Of a DNA stretch of 64,000 bases, positions 24,640-36,345 are shown in pieces; position 1 is the first letter of the stretch; the number at the start of each line of letters is the position of its first letter. The DNA is from Limnoperna fortunei. Lineage: Eukaryota; Mollusca; Bivalvia; Mytilida; Modiolidae. The DNA lies in NCBI GenBank assembly GCA_944474755.1, contig OX104119.1, positions 85,502,896-85,566,895 of the forward strand, read 5' to 3'. Made by a program: the position numbers and the translations under genes. Under the pieces are notes generated by a model. The model was not told the DNA's origin. It did not search any database and saw nothing but the letters and a program-made list of their open reading frames with translations.

Positions 24640-25330
24640 GGTGATTGTTCTTGCTGTTCATCTCATGAAAGTTAAAGACAACACCAATACACTAAGGTCA
24701 GCACTTTACTTAGACCTACTTCTAGGAATAGACTCAGGAAAACAACAAACTAGACTCTACGACAAACGTGATGACTTCAACTTTCCAATGTTCAATTTCC
24801 CGTTCATCTACAGCAACATTCCAGCAGCTCCAAGGTATGGTGTGTGCATTTCACAACTTATACGTTATTATATATCATGCGATCGGTATTCCGCTTTTCT
24901 AGACCGATCACTGTTGTTGCCTGCTAAACTACTCAAACAAGGGTTTGATGTACCAAAATTGATGTTATCTCTCCGGAAGCTCTATGGTCTTAACCATGAA
25001 TTAAATACAATCTGACATTTTCGCTGAGTCATAGGTAGTGTTTATCATTCCTGGATTTAACTTTTCCCTGGACAGGACGGTGAGTAACTCGACCGGTGTC
25101 TAATTTGAGGCAGGCATTGCTTACTCGTGCTGAGCATCTAGTGCATCCATGGTTTTACTATTGGGTTCGAGTTACTCGCTTTCTGTGTTTTTGGTGTTTG
25201 TGTTGTTTTTCTATATCCGGATTTGTAACCGTTCGTTGGCTTTTGGCTAATGTTGTTCGGTCGGTTTTCTTTGCTATTTTGTTATGCTTACGCTGGTCAC
25301 ATTTCGTCTGCTCTCATTGTATTATATATC
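24640..25330 (+). pseudogene. Penelope-like RT fragment
   Basis: The frame 24665-25015 encodes the same RT C-terminal region as at 45.44 kb (LYLDLLLGIDSG, TRLYDKRDDFNFPMFNFPF, FLDRSLLLPAKLLKQGF, LRKLYG). It is truncated upstream and lacks motif C. The 3' tail (25.02-25.33 kb) matches the tail after 45.75 kb. It is a second, independent copy of the family. Confidence 0.65.
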
Positions 25331-25470
25331 ATATTACATAATGCATTTACAAAATTTATTTTTGATTATTCTTGAAAGTGACAACGTAAAAGTTAAATGT
25401 TTGTCTTGTTTATAGTACAACTGTGAAATATTGGAGCAGATTGATATACAGAGATGACTATTAGCGTGAA

Positions 25471-25929
25471 TACCGTATAGCGGGTTTTTTTCGCGGGCCC
25501 CAAATTTCGCGATTTCAGTCAAAAAGGGGGGTATTTAATTTTAGCGGTCATTAATTTTCGCGATGTCAAGAAGTTACCTGGAGTCGAGCTGTAATATATG
25601 TACATTCATAATTAAAATACTATGTAATTATTTACATATACATGTAACTGTTAACACAGAATTTGAGTACTGATACCAAGTAATCCCGCAACAGTGTTCG
25701 AATAACTAATTACCAGCAAAATCGATATTAATGCGATATACCCCTCCCTCTTTGGGAATCATGTTAATCATACATCGACCGATTTTACTGATCGTGCAGA
25801 TAACTGGTACAAGATGGATAACTCGTGTTTATATGACCAAATTTTAGCGAGTTTTAATTTTCGCGTTCTCATAATGGTCGCGAAAATAGCGAAAATTAGA
25901 ACCTCGAGAAAAAAACCCGCTATACGGTA
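25471..25929. mobile_element. MITE with terminal inverted repeats
   Basis: Starts TACCGTATAGCGGGTTTTTT and ends with the inverse AAAAAAACCCGCTATACGGTA. TTTCGCGATT and TTTTCGCG words recur inside in both directions. It is 459 bp with no coding frame. The outermost TA may be the target duplication. Confidence 0.8.
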
Positions 25930-26157
25930 AATTAAAATTAATAGAAAACAAAGCGAGGTCGCAAACGCGTCATTTATTTAACCATTGTACAACTGCCTAA
26001 CAAAGCAACTTAATCTGGTAGCTCCAGAGAGCCAGTATCATTTAACGGCTTAATATTTTTTAATAAAAGAAATGAATCTCGCTGACAATCTCGGAAAGTC
26101 AATTGGCAAGAGATTATGACATGTAATGTTCAGCCCTTGCAGGACCTATCACACTTC

Positions 26158-26194
26158 TTTTTGTATTGATATCAAGATGTTATCGTTTTACAGT
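26158..26194 (-). pseudogene. Decayed LRR half-exon
   Basis: This matches the start of the exon at 21553-21624 but has TAA in place of the second codon (TTA), and the second half of the repeat is lost. Sequence similar to the upstream intron of that exon continues to about 26.31 kb. It is a dead partial duplicate. Confidence 0.75.
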
Positions 26195-27315
26195 CTGGAA
26201 ATAAATAACAGGAACTGTAAGGTCTTGTCTTCACCAGTCTTTTTCTGCACACACATGTGTTTAATAACTGAATATAAATGTTGCTAGAAAAAAAACGTCT
26301 ACATACAAGTCTACTTTTTTAATTATTATTGTAATTAATACACACAAAAATATCTTGCCTACAATCTTGAGATGTAAATTTGCAAGAGATCATGACATTT
26401 TAGCCAATTAAGGACCTGTTATAAACAAGAGGACATAACAAAAAATGCTGATGGCGATCATGTTGGTGATACAATCTTTCTAAACGACCATACAATCACC
26501 ATTTGTAGGTAGATGCCAAACCTGTTGTGTTTTTACAAGAAGAATTTTAAACAAGCAGATGGTAAGAAACAAAGATTTATCACAGTTGTCCTGCTCTTGA
26601 CCTTATCATGACTATACGAGAAATACTTCAAGTTTTATTAGGTTATTTAGTAGTTTGCAAGAAGCCGTTTAAAATATGAAAGTTAACGGACAAATGATCA
26701 CTGACAACGCGCGACCTATGACTGGCCTTTTTTGAGCCACAAGCTCCATACATTTCTATCATTGATATTTTGATGAGTTTGATATTTTAAGTAGCTTTAA
26801 GCATAAGTTAATTACATTTAGTGTACAAAATAAATAATGCATACAATTTCATTATTCATTTTTAAGCAATTGAAAAGGAACAGTGAGGGTCATGATGATT
26901 AATCTTGCCAATTATCCACGATCACCAACGGGATAGAAATATGCCTTTTGTATACGACGTACATGAACACATAGGCTGATGTATGGAACATGCAAAATTA
27001 AAGATTGTCAAGTGAAGTATGATATCAGAATTTCTTGTCATGGTATTACAGTGTATCCTATGAAACAATTCCCTTTTTTATGAAAAACACGTAGTCCAAA
27101 CAAAATTATAAAAGAATCCCATTAAAACACCACAATAAGAAATCGTACTTATAGGCAGAGTATATTATATTGCTAGACGTGGATTATGCTATGTTTGACT
27201 GATGTCTTGCTGAATTCTTGAGCAGACAAGAATGAAAACAAACAGAAAGAAGGAAAAAACCCCAAAGCATAACATGGAATTCTTATCATATGGTTAATCT
27301 AGTCTAGAACAGATG

Positions 27316-27560
27316 TACATTTCCTGTAACGATAAGCTAACGAAACGCACGATGCACGAACGATGTACGAACGATGAACGGGCGATATATGAACGTTGTA
27401 TGCACGATATGCAAACGTTGTACGCAAGATGCACTAAGCGATATACGATACGATATACGATGGACACGGTGATAAGACGGTATGATCAAGCGTTTATCGT
27501 TTTGTGTATAAATGGTTTATTTTTCAGTATTTTCAGTATTGATAGCATTTACTAATTGTC
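27316..27560 (+). repeat. ACGA-type terminal repeat, isolated copy A
   Basis: Related to the inward reading of the 32.86-kb end (GCTAACGAAACGCACGATGCACG and so on), without a recognisable partner end. The apparent open frame across it (MHERCTNDERAIYERC) is a by-product of the short period. Confidence 0.6.
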
Positions 27561-27682
27561 ATGGTTTCATAATAGGTGTAAGGTACTAAACTGACAACGA
27601 ATCATTTGCTTAAATTTCAGCATTTGTTTTGTTGTGTGTGTGTTTTTTAACGTAATTGATAAATAATAACATTACTGTGACC

Positions 27683-27783
27683 TTTTGTATAAGAAATGTA
27701 GAAAATGTTTAAGTTATATTTGTCTTTAAATTAAATTTAAACAAAAATATAACTTAAACATTTTCTACATTTCTTATACAAAA
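27683..27783. repeat. Long near-perfect hairpin
   Basis: Two arms of about 50 bp meet almost without a loop (TTTTGTATAAGAAATGTAG and its inverse). In copy B at 48.9 kb only the right arm is present. Confidence 0.85.
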
Positions 27784-28641
27784 CATTCACAGTCATACCT
27801 TTGAAAAAGATAATGAAGTTGATAGATCGTGTCTACATGTTTAACATGTGTATGCGCCAATCACTTCATTCGTATGCACTAAAGATCGTAAACAATAAAT
27901 TCTATTGAGCAGTAGCTTAATTCCTACATAGTTCATGAAGTCCTTAACTTACTTGAGTGCGTTTTTTTTTTACAAATAATAATATCATTGAAATGTTCTA
28001 AAGAAATCATTAAACTATTGATGTTGCATTTTATGCTCTAAGGGTAAATTAATTCAGCATAAATCCGAGTTCCCTATTTTTTAATGTGTACTTTGTAAGT
28101 ATGTTAACTCAAAACGCAGCATTTTAATTAAGTAACAGGTAAATTTGCGCAATCACCCAGAACAAAAAATCCAATTGATCAGCTTTATAATGTAATTCAT
28201 ACATTTGAAGTAATGAATTAAAAGGAATTGTCTTTAACGATACGTTCTGTCCCACCTGTTGTTAATAACGGAAAATGTAGTGTTTTGATGGACAATTCTT
28301 CACTAATGTTTACCAAACTAGCTTTGAAATCGAACGCTTTATAATCGAGCGACCTTGGACAAGTACCTGACAATCTTGATTTGAATCGAATGCACCATCT
28401 TTTTTCACCGAACTAAGTCAGGCACAAAACACTACCCTCAACATTTATAGAACAGAGAATTAAGTTAGATAAACATTTCTGCTGTTCAACCACCCATTAA
28501 AAATAACAATAATTTACTATGATTCAAATGAGACGAAAAATCAAACATTTAAACAATTTTTTACCTCAGAAACAACATAACGCAAATAACAAAGTCTTTT
28601 ATCAGTATAACGCGTTGTTGATTGATTGGGAGCTTGCCTTA

Positions 28642-28905
28642 CAGTCCCTGGAACGTATAAGTTAACGATTTTATCGTTCGTAAATGATGCGTTTATCGTT
28701 CGTACTACGTCCGTACATCGTTCGTACATCGTGCGTATATCGTTCGTATATGGTACCGTGTAACGTATAGTATATCGTGCATCGTTTTCACCAGCGTGCA
28801 TCGTATGGTGGATCGTTTGTTTTTTCGTTTATCGTATGGTTTCCTTTTTATGTTAGCGTATATCGTATGGTTTATCGTTTGCGTTATCGTTCTCCATATT
28901 GTTGT
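28642..28905 (+). repeat. Left terminal inverted repeat with ACGA-type subrepeats
   Basis: After the 25-bp tip the sequence alternates CGTTCGTACATCG, CGTGCGTATATCG and similar words with a period near 10-11 bp. Related tracts occur at 27.33, 32.65 and 48.56 kb. Confidence 0.7.
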
Positions 28906-29133
28906 TCTGTCAAACTAGCGTACATTGTAAAATGCTTGGGTACATGTAATTTGATTTTACATGTACATCGTTATTTACGTTAAGTAAACTGCAAAATTAA
29001 ATAACATATTTCTGCTATAAGAATAATAACTGTGCATTAATAGTTTTTTAAATATCTTTGAATCATTGATGTAAAAAAGTTGATTGCATTAAACATGATC
29101 TGAATTTTCTTTTTACATAATATAAACTGCATA

Positions 29134-29336
<203 letters not shown>

Positions 29337-30959
29337 ACGAATACATCGGAACATACAACAAAGTTTTATTTAAAGTCAATATGGTTTATAAAATAAGAAC
29401 ACCAGCTATCTCATGAGCAGTTTAACCGACATTGTCCTAGGGAACATGTCCACTTATGTGTAGTTTATATATGCACTATATGATACAAGTAATAAACAAG
29501 TACATTGAACAGGAGATATGATACCGATTTTTAAACTTAAATAAATTCATTGATAAATTATAAATAAAATATTTATAGTAGATGCTACAGATAGCAGTAA
29601 CCGTTACACTTGTGTACAATAGCTACAGTAATGTAGCTCCGCCGACATAAAACAATGTTCAAAGGAGTTAATTAATGTAGCTTTTGGGCGTAATTGAATG
29701 TATGAGACACTCATATTTCAAAATGATTTGATACCTTTTTTATATTTTTTCTATATTTAATTTTGAGCTGTCTTATGGATGAGTATTTGTACATATATGT
29801 AGGAGCCTGGTTTTGCATACGCATGTAACAAGGGGGACTAGTATATTATGTTTTATAAAATATATGGATTTTTCATAAGTACCTTTGTTAGTTTGTAATT
29901 AAACGAAAACTGTATGTATTTGTTCGAACATTGAATATGACCGCTTGCATCCGAATAGATTTAAAATTTTAACATTAAACCACAATATTTACTCGTATGT
30001 CTCAAAACATTCTATCGAAACGATGAAATATAAATACCGACAATGAAGAGTGTTTTCTTTGTCTTCCCAAACAGATAGTTTACGAGATATCTAAAAAAAA
30101 ATACACGTATCTCCACCTTTCCATCAACTAAATTTGATGTCGACCGTATGACATTGTTATTTCGAAATTAGAGTACTTATCAAAATATAATCAAGTTATA
30201 TAAATTACACTGTAATAAAATCACTTCAAACGAACACGTTATCCTCTACTACCTGTGGTGATTGCAATTAACAATTAACGTATCTTACTTGTGCTCGTTT
30301 GCACCCCAAGTAGCTACACGTAAATGTCACGTATACATTAAAACAATAACACCTATTATGCATAGTAACAATCATTATAATAAAATTACGTTTTCGAATT
30401 TTGAACTTACTTGATAGTCAATGACGAATCACGCGTCTCGTGCTTATTTTCAAAATTTTATTTTAAACTGATATTTATTTTAAAAACGTATGTTTGGAAC
30501 ACAAAATACATCTATGGTTTTGTATTATTAAAGTGCTGTGTAGAAATATTCAAATACTTTACAACTAAAAACTATCTAAAAAGTGTGTGTTAGACTTCAT
30601 CACTCTTTCCTTGCCGAAAAGATAAGGGCTTCCACCAGGTTCTTGCTAGTCCTTCTCCATTAAAAATTCGAGGCCCCCCATGCTGAAAAGTGCTGAAAGT
30701 GGCTTCTTCTAACTTCAAATAAGAAATCAAATTATTTTTCAGGTAATCAAAAACCTAAACTTAAGTGCAAATATTTTGAGCTTTAAAGTGTATTAACAAC
30801 GCATTAAACTGTTAAAAGACATCGTGGCGATTGGAATATTTTGGAAATACGTCTCGGGTTTGTTGATTCAGAGCTAATTCCCATCTTTAAAATTGTTTGT
30901 GTCACTTAAATCGCGTACATTACTATTATTTTTTTAAGGTTGATTGATTAGCTCAGATG

Positions 30960-31290
30960 TTACCTAACTGAATTCTCTATGTTTCGTGCGTGACATTGTC
31001 CGGTGAACACAAAGGGTGCACTCGATTTTAATTCATAATTGTCAGGTATTTGTCCAGGGTCGGTGATTCTCTCTGTCGTCCTATGTAAAGATTTAAAGTG
31101 TTCGATTTTAAAGCTAGTTTGGTATACTTTCGATAATAAAGAAGAATTAACCTTCACACCGCTTCATACAGTTTTACGATATTTACAACAGGGACGAAAA
31201 AACGTCTTGTTAAAAGACACTTCTTCTAAATTCTTAACTGCAAATTGATGAATTACATTATAAAGTATGAATCTGAATCGTTATCGTAAA
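30960..31290. repeat. Inverted copy of the 28.2-28.4 kb repeat inside the 4.2-kb element
   Basis: The reverse complement of this stretch resembles 28.19-28.43 kb (TTGACAATTATGAATTAAAATCGAGTGCACCC against GACAATCTTGATTTGAATCGAATGCACC). Open frames on both strands are not conserved. Confidence 0.5.
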
Positions 31291-32649
31291 TGATCACGCA
31301 AAATTACCAGTCATTAAATATACAAATGTGTCATTCTTTACGATTGGTAAGTTCTCGCGGCGACGCACACTTATTTACCACCTAAGACATATAAACAGAG
31401 GTCATTATCCATTTGGGATAGCCTGTGCAAAAGTAACCGAACGGGCGAGACATCAAAACTTTTTATTTTAAAAAAACTTTCTTTCATTTAAAATTTCATA
31501 TATAAAGCATTACATATATAATGCTAAATTACATTAAAATGGAGACAAAAGTATACGTGACCACGGACTTTTTTCCGGAAATTTACCTTAAAGTTTAAGA
31601 ATGGTTTTTCTACTTTCATTCAATGTTGTGGTCACATTGTACCACATTACACACTTTATGAAGTGCTTCCATTATAAAGACATTGATTGGAAAAAAGTAT
31701 ATTCTCGTTCTACAGTAATGCCATGCCTTTCAAAATATCTAACTCTTAAGCAATAGCAGTTATCAGCAAAAGCAGAAAAAAAGAGAAAATTGGGACCATT
31801 TTTTCATCCTGCCATTCGGAAATTCATTCATTGAATAGAATAATGACCCCAACAATCAGTAGGTGTAGATAAGAAAACAAAAATAGTTCTATCTAAAACA
31901 AAGAACATGTAGTGACAACAATTTTATAGTTTAACACTTAGTACTGCTGTACAAAAAATGCGTCTGTGAATATAGTTTACGATCGTTTTAAATTTTATAA
32001 AAAGGTGTCAGTTACATTAATGAATAAAAATATATAATATACTATTATAGCTGAATATACGAATATTTGATAGATTGATTCATGGATTGAAGCAATATTT
32101 CAGTTTATTTTCGGGAATTATGAATATTTGAATTTACATATAAACAAAGTACATATTTAATGATAGGGATCTAAGATTTGTGTTAAATAAATTTACCCTT
32201 AGCACAAAAGGAAATTTTCAGGTACACATACGGCAACAGTAAAAAATTAATAGTATTTTTTTTTTGAAACTGCAACAATGTTACTATTTGTAAATGACTG
32301 GCACATTTAGTAAGGTAGGAACTTGATAAAAGGTACATGTATACAAGGTACTGCTTTTAAAACATATAGACATAATTTTTTTACTTTGTCGGCTTTTTCA
32401 ATCGGATGAATGTAGCCGCTTTTATTAAGATAAGGTTAAAGTTAGTTTTTTAAAATTTATTTAAAATAGAGGCCGAAGCAATTTTATTAATCAACGAAGT
32501 TCATAAGAAAATACATAGCATTATATATGGATGCTAAATTTTACGCACATGATTGTGCTCTCCCTTATCAATAAAGTATCTTTTAAATTATTATGTATCC
32601 AGAAAATACTGAAAAATAAACCATTTATACCAAGAACAATCATTCGATA

Positions 32650-32864
32650 AACCATGCGTTAAACGAAACGTTGCACGATACGATATACCATACGATAGAC
32701 GAAACGATGTATTAAAACGATAAACGCCGCCTCACCGTTTCTGTCGTATATCGTTTCGTGCATCATGCGTACATCGTTCGTATATCGTGCGTACATCGTC
32801 CGTATATCGGCTGTTCATCGTTCGTGCATCGTGCGTTTTGTTAACTTGTACGTTCCAGGGACTG
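32650..32864 (-). repeat. Right terminal inverted repeat with ACGA-type subrepeats
   Basis: Inverse of the left end: short CGATATAC and ACGATAAACG-like words, then the CAGTCCCTGG tip reading inward from 32864. Confidence 0.7.
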
Positions 32865-32866
32865 TA

Positions 32867-33190
32867 CTATAGCAAGCATTATGTCAGCTATATTCAGGAC
32901 GATAACAAGTAAACAAATTTAAATGAACGGAAAAAAGTGTAGACATAAGGAACATTTTGACAAACACTGTAAAGGTATGATGTATCGGGTAGTGGCGGAA
33001 ATTTTGGCATTTATAGCGGCAACAATGTAACTACTCTTTTTCGAAATCTACAAAAGAGGTCTTCAGCTTACTAAAACCGTAACACTCTCTAGACACCTCA
33101 CTCACAGCAGTCCGCGGTATTATGGCCTGACAAACCCCAAAGAGATGGCAAACCCTATTCGCTTTCTGCTAACCCTCACAGTATGGTACA
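32867..33190. repeat. Segmental duplication, copy A (right part)
   Basis: Continues the alignment with 49.86-50.2 kb (AGCAAGCATTATGTCAGC, CACTCTCTAGACAC, GCGGTATTATGGCC). A weak open frame, SPRYYGLTNP, is shared with copy B but has no recognised function. Confidence 0.7.
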
Positions 33191-33717
33191 AAATGCGTTA
33201 ATATTATGTAAAACTCTAACTATTTTCACTTCATTTACCACGAGTTAAGATTTTTTATAACTTGAAAGTTAGTTTGATTTCTTGTTTGAAGCTACACGAT
33301 GCTGAAACCAATATTTCGGCAAGGCGTAGACTTTTAAATTGAGGATGAAGCGGGAGAAACCGGTGGAAGGTTCCTCCACAGACACAACGTTTCGATAAGT
33401 GGGATGCATTGGAGCACAGGCTTCTATTTACGTCATAAGCATTAGGTTCAATAACTCTCTGTAACTATAAAGAGAATGTTTAATTAGTTTTTGCACATTA
33501 TTTGTGTATTTCTTCACGGCACTATGGCTCTTTGCTGAAATAAGACCAAAATAATATACTTTGTATTCCATTCATACGTTTTTATAAATTGCAATATTAC
33601 AAAATTACAAATTTAAAGCAAAAGACATGTTCATCGTAATGCTCTATAAAGTTCGTTAAAAATACGTAAAAGTCATTTTATTGTATGATTGTTTTTTATT
33701 GTTATTATATTTTTTAG

Positions 33718-33774
33718 TCAGGATTCTACAAATACCCCTACATCATCAATGGAACAGTACAAGAACCATTACAA
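33718..33774 (+). CDS. Candidate isolated plus-strand exon
   Basis: A T-rich tract ending in tttttag precedes this 57-bp stretch and a strong gtgagt donor follows it. In one frame it is open and reads QDSTNTPTSSMEQYKNHY. No neighbouring exon was found on this strand and the product is not recognised, so this may be a chance pair of splice signals. Confidence 0.25.
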
Positions 33775-34302
33775 GTGAGTGAATATTATAACATTTTGCA
33801 TGTATATGTATTTTATAATACATAAATTATGTTGAAATAAAACATAAAGAGGAACACAATTGAAAATTGTAAAGGAAAATCTAACCACCATACATATATG
33901 TACATATATACGCGGACACAATCTTTATTGAGAAGAAATTATATTTCCCCTCTCACTCACCATTAATTATATGTTTTTGCTGACTTGCTCTTAATAGCAC
34001 TTTAAGTAAATTATATATAATGTTCTTACTCTAAAACTGTACACACACATGCATTATGTTCTGAATAGGGCCCAGAAATTAATATATTGTTTTCAAGTTT
34101 CTGGTTCTTTTTGGAAAAATATAATACTAGATAAAAATATAACTTTTGATTTTAGACTTTAGACCAATTCAAAGCACTATAACTAAACTTAAAACTTCTT
34201 TACATTGCCCCAATCCTCACCTTCCCGGGAATGAGCTTTCACTTGGCTTTGTTCAAATATTCCAACAAAATGTTATCAAAATTTCCAAGGTGACAAATTC
34301 AT

Positions 34303-34343
34303 TAAGCCATACGCACGTTTCGTCTATTCAAGACTCCGTTTAA
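34303..34343 (-). ncRNA. Partial hammerhead-like motif on the minus strand
   Basis: GTCTTGAATAGACGAAAC, the stem II and GAAA half of the motif, is intact. The CTGATGA core is deleted. The surrounding TCACCTTGGAAA tail matches the other copies. Confidence 0.5.
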
Positions 34344-35099
34344 CTCTAAATGCTTAAGATATTTTTCATTTGGAGATGGGATAATAATAATAAACGCGTA
34401 ATGAATTTGTCACCTGTTTACGTTCTGCAACGCTGATGGTAGCGGTACTTAATATCGTCCCGGATAAAAAAATGTATTGATTTTTAATGATAGTTTTTAT
34501 CTTAAAAAATATTTGACCTTTCTTTGGTAAAAATAATATAAACTTTTCAGATGCTGGCTTGTTTTATTTATTTATTTGTTTGCAACTGGTATTGAGAACT
34601 TCAATGTAGTGAAACAGGTTTATTGAATTATTTAAATATTATTGAAACCTTAAAGTAGTGAAGAATACAGGTTTCTCTGAATTGTATACATTTTAATATA
34701 ACCTTTAAAGTAGTGAACAAAACCGACATGACACGATCAATGCGAACGTCAGCCAAAGTTGCCTCAGGACAAGAAAGTTTATTGTCTCCGTCTACACAAT
34801 CATCATTTTTTTAACCCACTGATCACCAAATTCTGGATCAGATTTTGATGAAATATGACAGCAAAGTTGGTCACTACCAAACCCTTTCTGAAGACAGTTT
34901 TTTCCAGATTCTAAATTTATTTCCTTTTCAGTACAATGTTAAAAGGCAATGTACAACCTTGAACAATAGTTAAGCAAATACAGAGTCATTGAAAACATCA
35001 ATTAAATAAACAGAATAGTGGGCTAAGGCTTGACTGTCAGACTTAGCCCAGTCTAGTATAACTTATGTTTTTGGGAATTTGTTTACCCCTCTGCCCATC

Positions 35100-35590
35100 A
35101 TTTTTCTCTTGTGGACAATGCCTCTTTGTATGCCCCTTGTCTTGAAAACCGTAACATGTGACATCACTGAACCTTGATTTAATTTGCATGTATTTGTGTC
35201 CTTGTTTACCTGTGCTTGTGGTCCCATATTTTAAATAACTGAAAAGAGATTGTCAATCTCACCTTTGACCCTTAATTCCTTGTCTAATGTCTTGGACAAA
35301 AACACCAAGACGGCTTTCAAGTCTCTCCTCTGTGACAATCGAGAATGACTACTATTTACAATTCTTACGTAGACATCAGAGTGGTTACTAGAGTCTTCTT
35401 CAGTTTCCTGGGCCTCTACCTGTCTGATATTTGCCGTCTTCTTACCACTATTCTTGCAACATTCGTAATGTAAAGTAATTAATTCAAGTGCTTCATCCAT
35501 GGTGTTTGGACTCTTGGTACGTACCTTATATGAAAGTGATTTATCTGGTACGCCTCTTAGTAAGTGCTCAATAGTGAGTGTAGTAAGCAA
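35100..35590 (-). pseudogene. Retrotransposon gag remnant
   Basis: The frame 35590-35231 reads LLRGVPDKSLSYKVRTKSP and TMDEALELITLHYECC, typical of the gag capsid end of Ty3/Gypsy-type elements. About 70 bp further on, the minus strand encodes CYGFQDKGHTKRHC. This is a CCHC zinc knuckle in which the second cysteine is phenylalanine. No pol gene or LTR was found nearby. It sits in the intron just downstream of the LRR exon at 35755. Confidence 0.65.
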
Positions 35591-35754
35591 CTAAGGTGGA
35601 TTTAAACTTGGGAATGCCTTGTGTACTAAATCGCTTACCCTGGAACTTTGATTACATTATCGTTATTTTATAGTAGAATTCCCTTGATTAAAAATATACA
35701 ACTGTTTGATCGCTTTCTTCATTTGGTTTTTTCTTCAATAAATAATTAACTTAC

Positions 35755-35826
35755 AAATTAGAGAGTCGACTAAAACCAATAAATGCTCCTCGTTCAATTG
35801 ATGTCAATCGGTTGTGGCTTATATCT
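35755..35826 (-). CDS. LRR exon, DIS type
   Basis: A 72-bp exon, tttccag acceptor and gtaagt donor, phase 2. It encodes DISHNRLTSIERGAF then IGFSRLSN and a split leucine. It belongs to the same subfamily (DIS type) as the right-hand array, showing that the array once reached this far left. Confidence 0.85.
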
Positions 35827-36035
35827 CTGGAAATAACAAAAAACATCCACTATCATTATTGCAGTCGTAGCAGACAAGTTAAATCACTCCATACATTTCT
35901 AAATATTAAGACTTGTCCCACTCTTGATATGATTTGAAAATTAAAGATCTCACTGAAATAGCTAAAATCACATATATTACATTGCCGATGCACATAAATG
36001 ACATGCTTGTTTAAGACATAACTTACACAACTTAC

Positions 36036-36084
36036 AAAACTTTGAGATTAATTACACCAGTAAATGCTCCTCTTAAAATTGATT
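36036..36084 (-). pseudogene. LRR half-exon
   Basis: The donor and second half of an LRR exon remain; the strand-forming first half is replaced by T-rich intron-like sequence. It is the left-hand representative of a half-exon also found in the 54-64 kb modules. Confidence 0.65.
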
Positions 36085-36285
36085 TATATTTTCTGTTTCA
36101 CATTTCTCCATTTTTTTGTTTCTAACATGTTAAATATGAAAATAAAAATATAGGTAAATTTTCCCTTTAAATGTGTGCACCTACACTGGCATATATGATG
36201 TCAATAATCAATAAAATATACGATTATTTTATCACTTCGGTCATTGTATTTGTTGTTGATAACAGAAAATAATAAAGTAGCTTAC

Positions 36286-36345
36286 AACATAAGACCCACT
36301 TGTGGATCATTTTCAATCGATGTCAACAGGTTGTTTCTTAGATTT
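36286..36345 (-). CDS. LRR exon, NLS type, shortened to 60 bp
   Basis: A 60-bp exon, ttttcag acceptor and gtaagc donor, phase 2. It encodes NLRNNLLTSIENDPQ then VGLM and a split leucine. Related exons have 78 bp. The in-frame loss of six residues shortens the convex side, and PQ replaces the usual TF. The frame is preserved, so it may still be used, but the repeat would be atypical. Confidence 0.65.

Larger units (their letters stand above)
26360..28641. repeat. Segmental duplication, copy A (left part)
   Basis: Collinear with 47.7-49.86 kb with small differences (landmarks ATCATGACATTTTAGCC, GACCTTATCATGACTA, CCGTTTAAAATATGAAAGTTAACG). The duplicate is interrupted at 28641 by the 4.2-kb element and resumes at 32.87 kb. 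Reading frames inside are not conserved beyond chance. Confidence 0.75.
33200..35090. other. Intron sequence with few marks
   Basis: Holds only the candidate plus-strand exon (33718) and the partial hammerhead (34303). The rest is AT-rich and unremarkable. Confidence 0.45.

Noticed and set aside
27313..27555. Frame with repeated HERC and YERC words, also at 48515
   Set aside because: It arises from the short-period ACGA tract; the period explains the apparent repeats.
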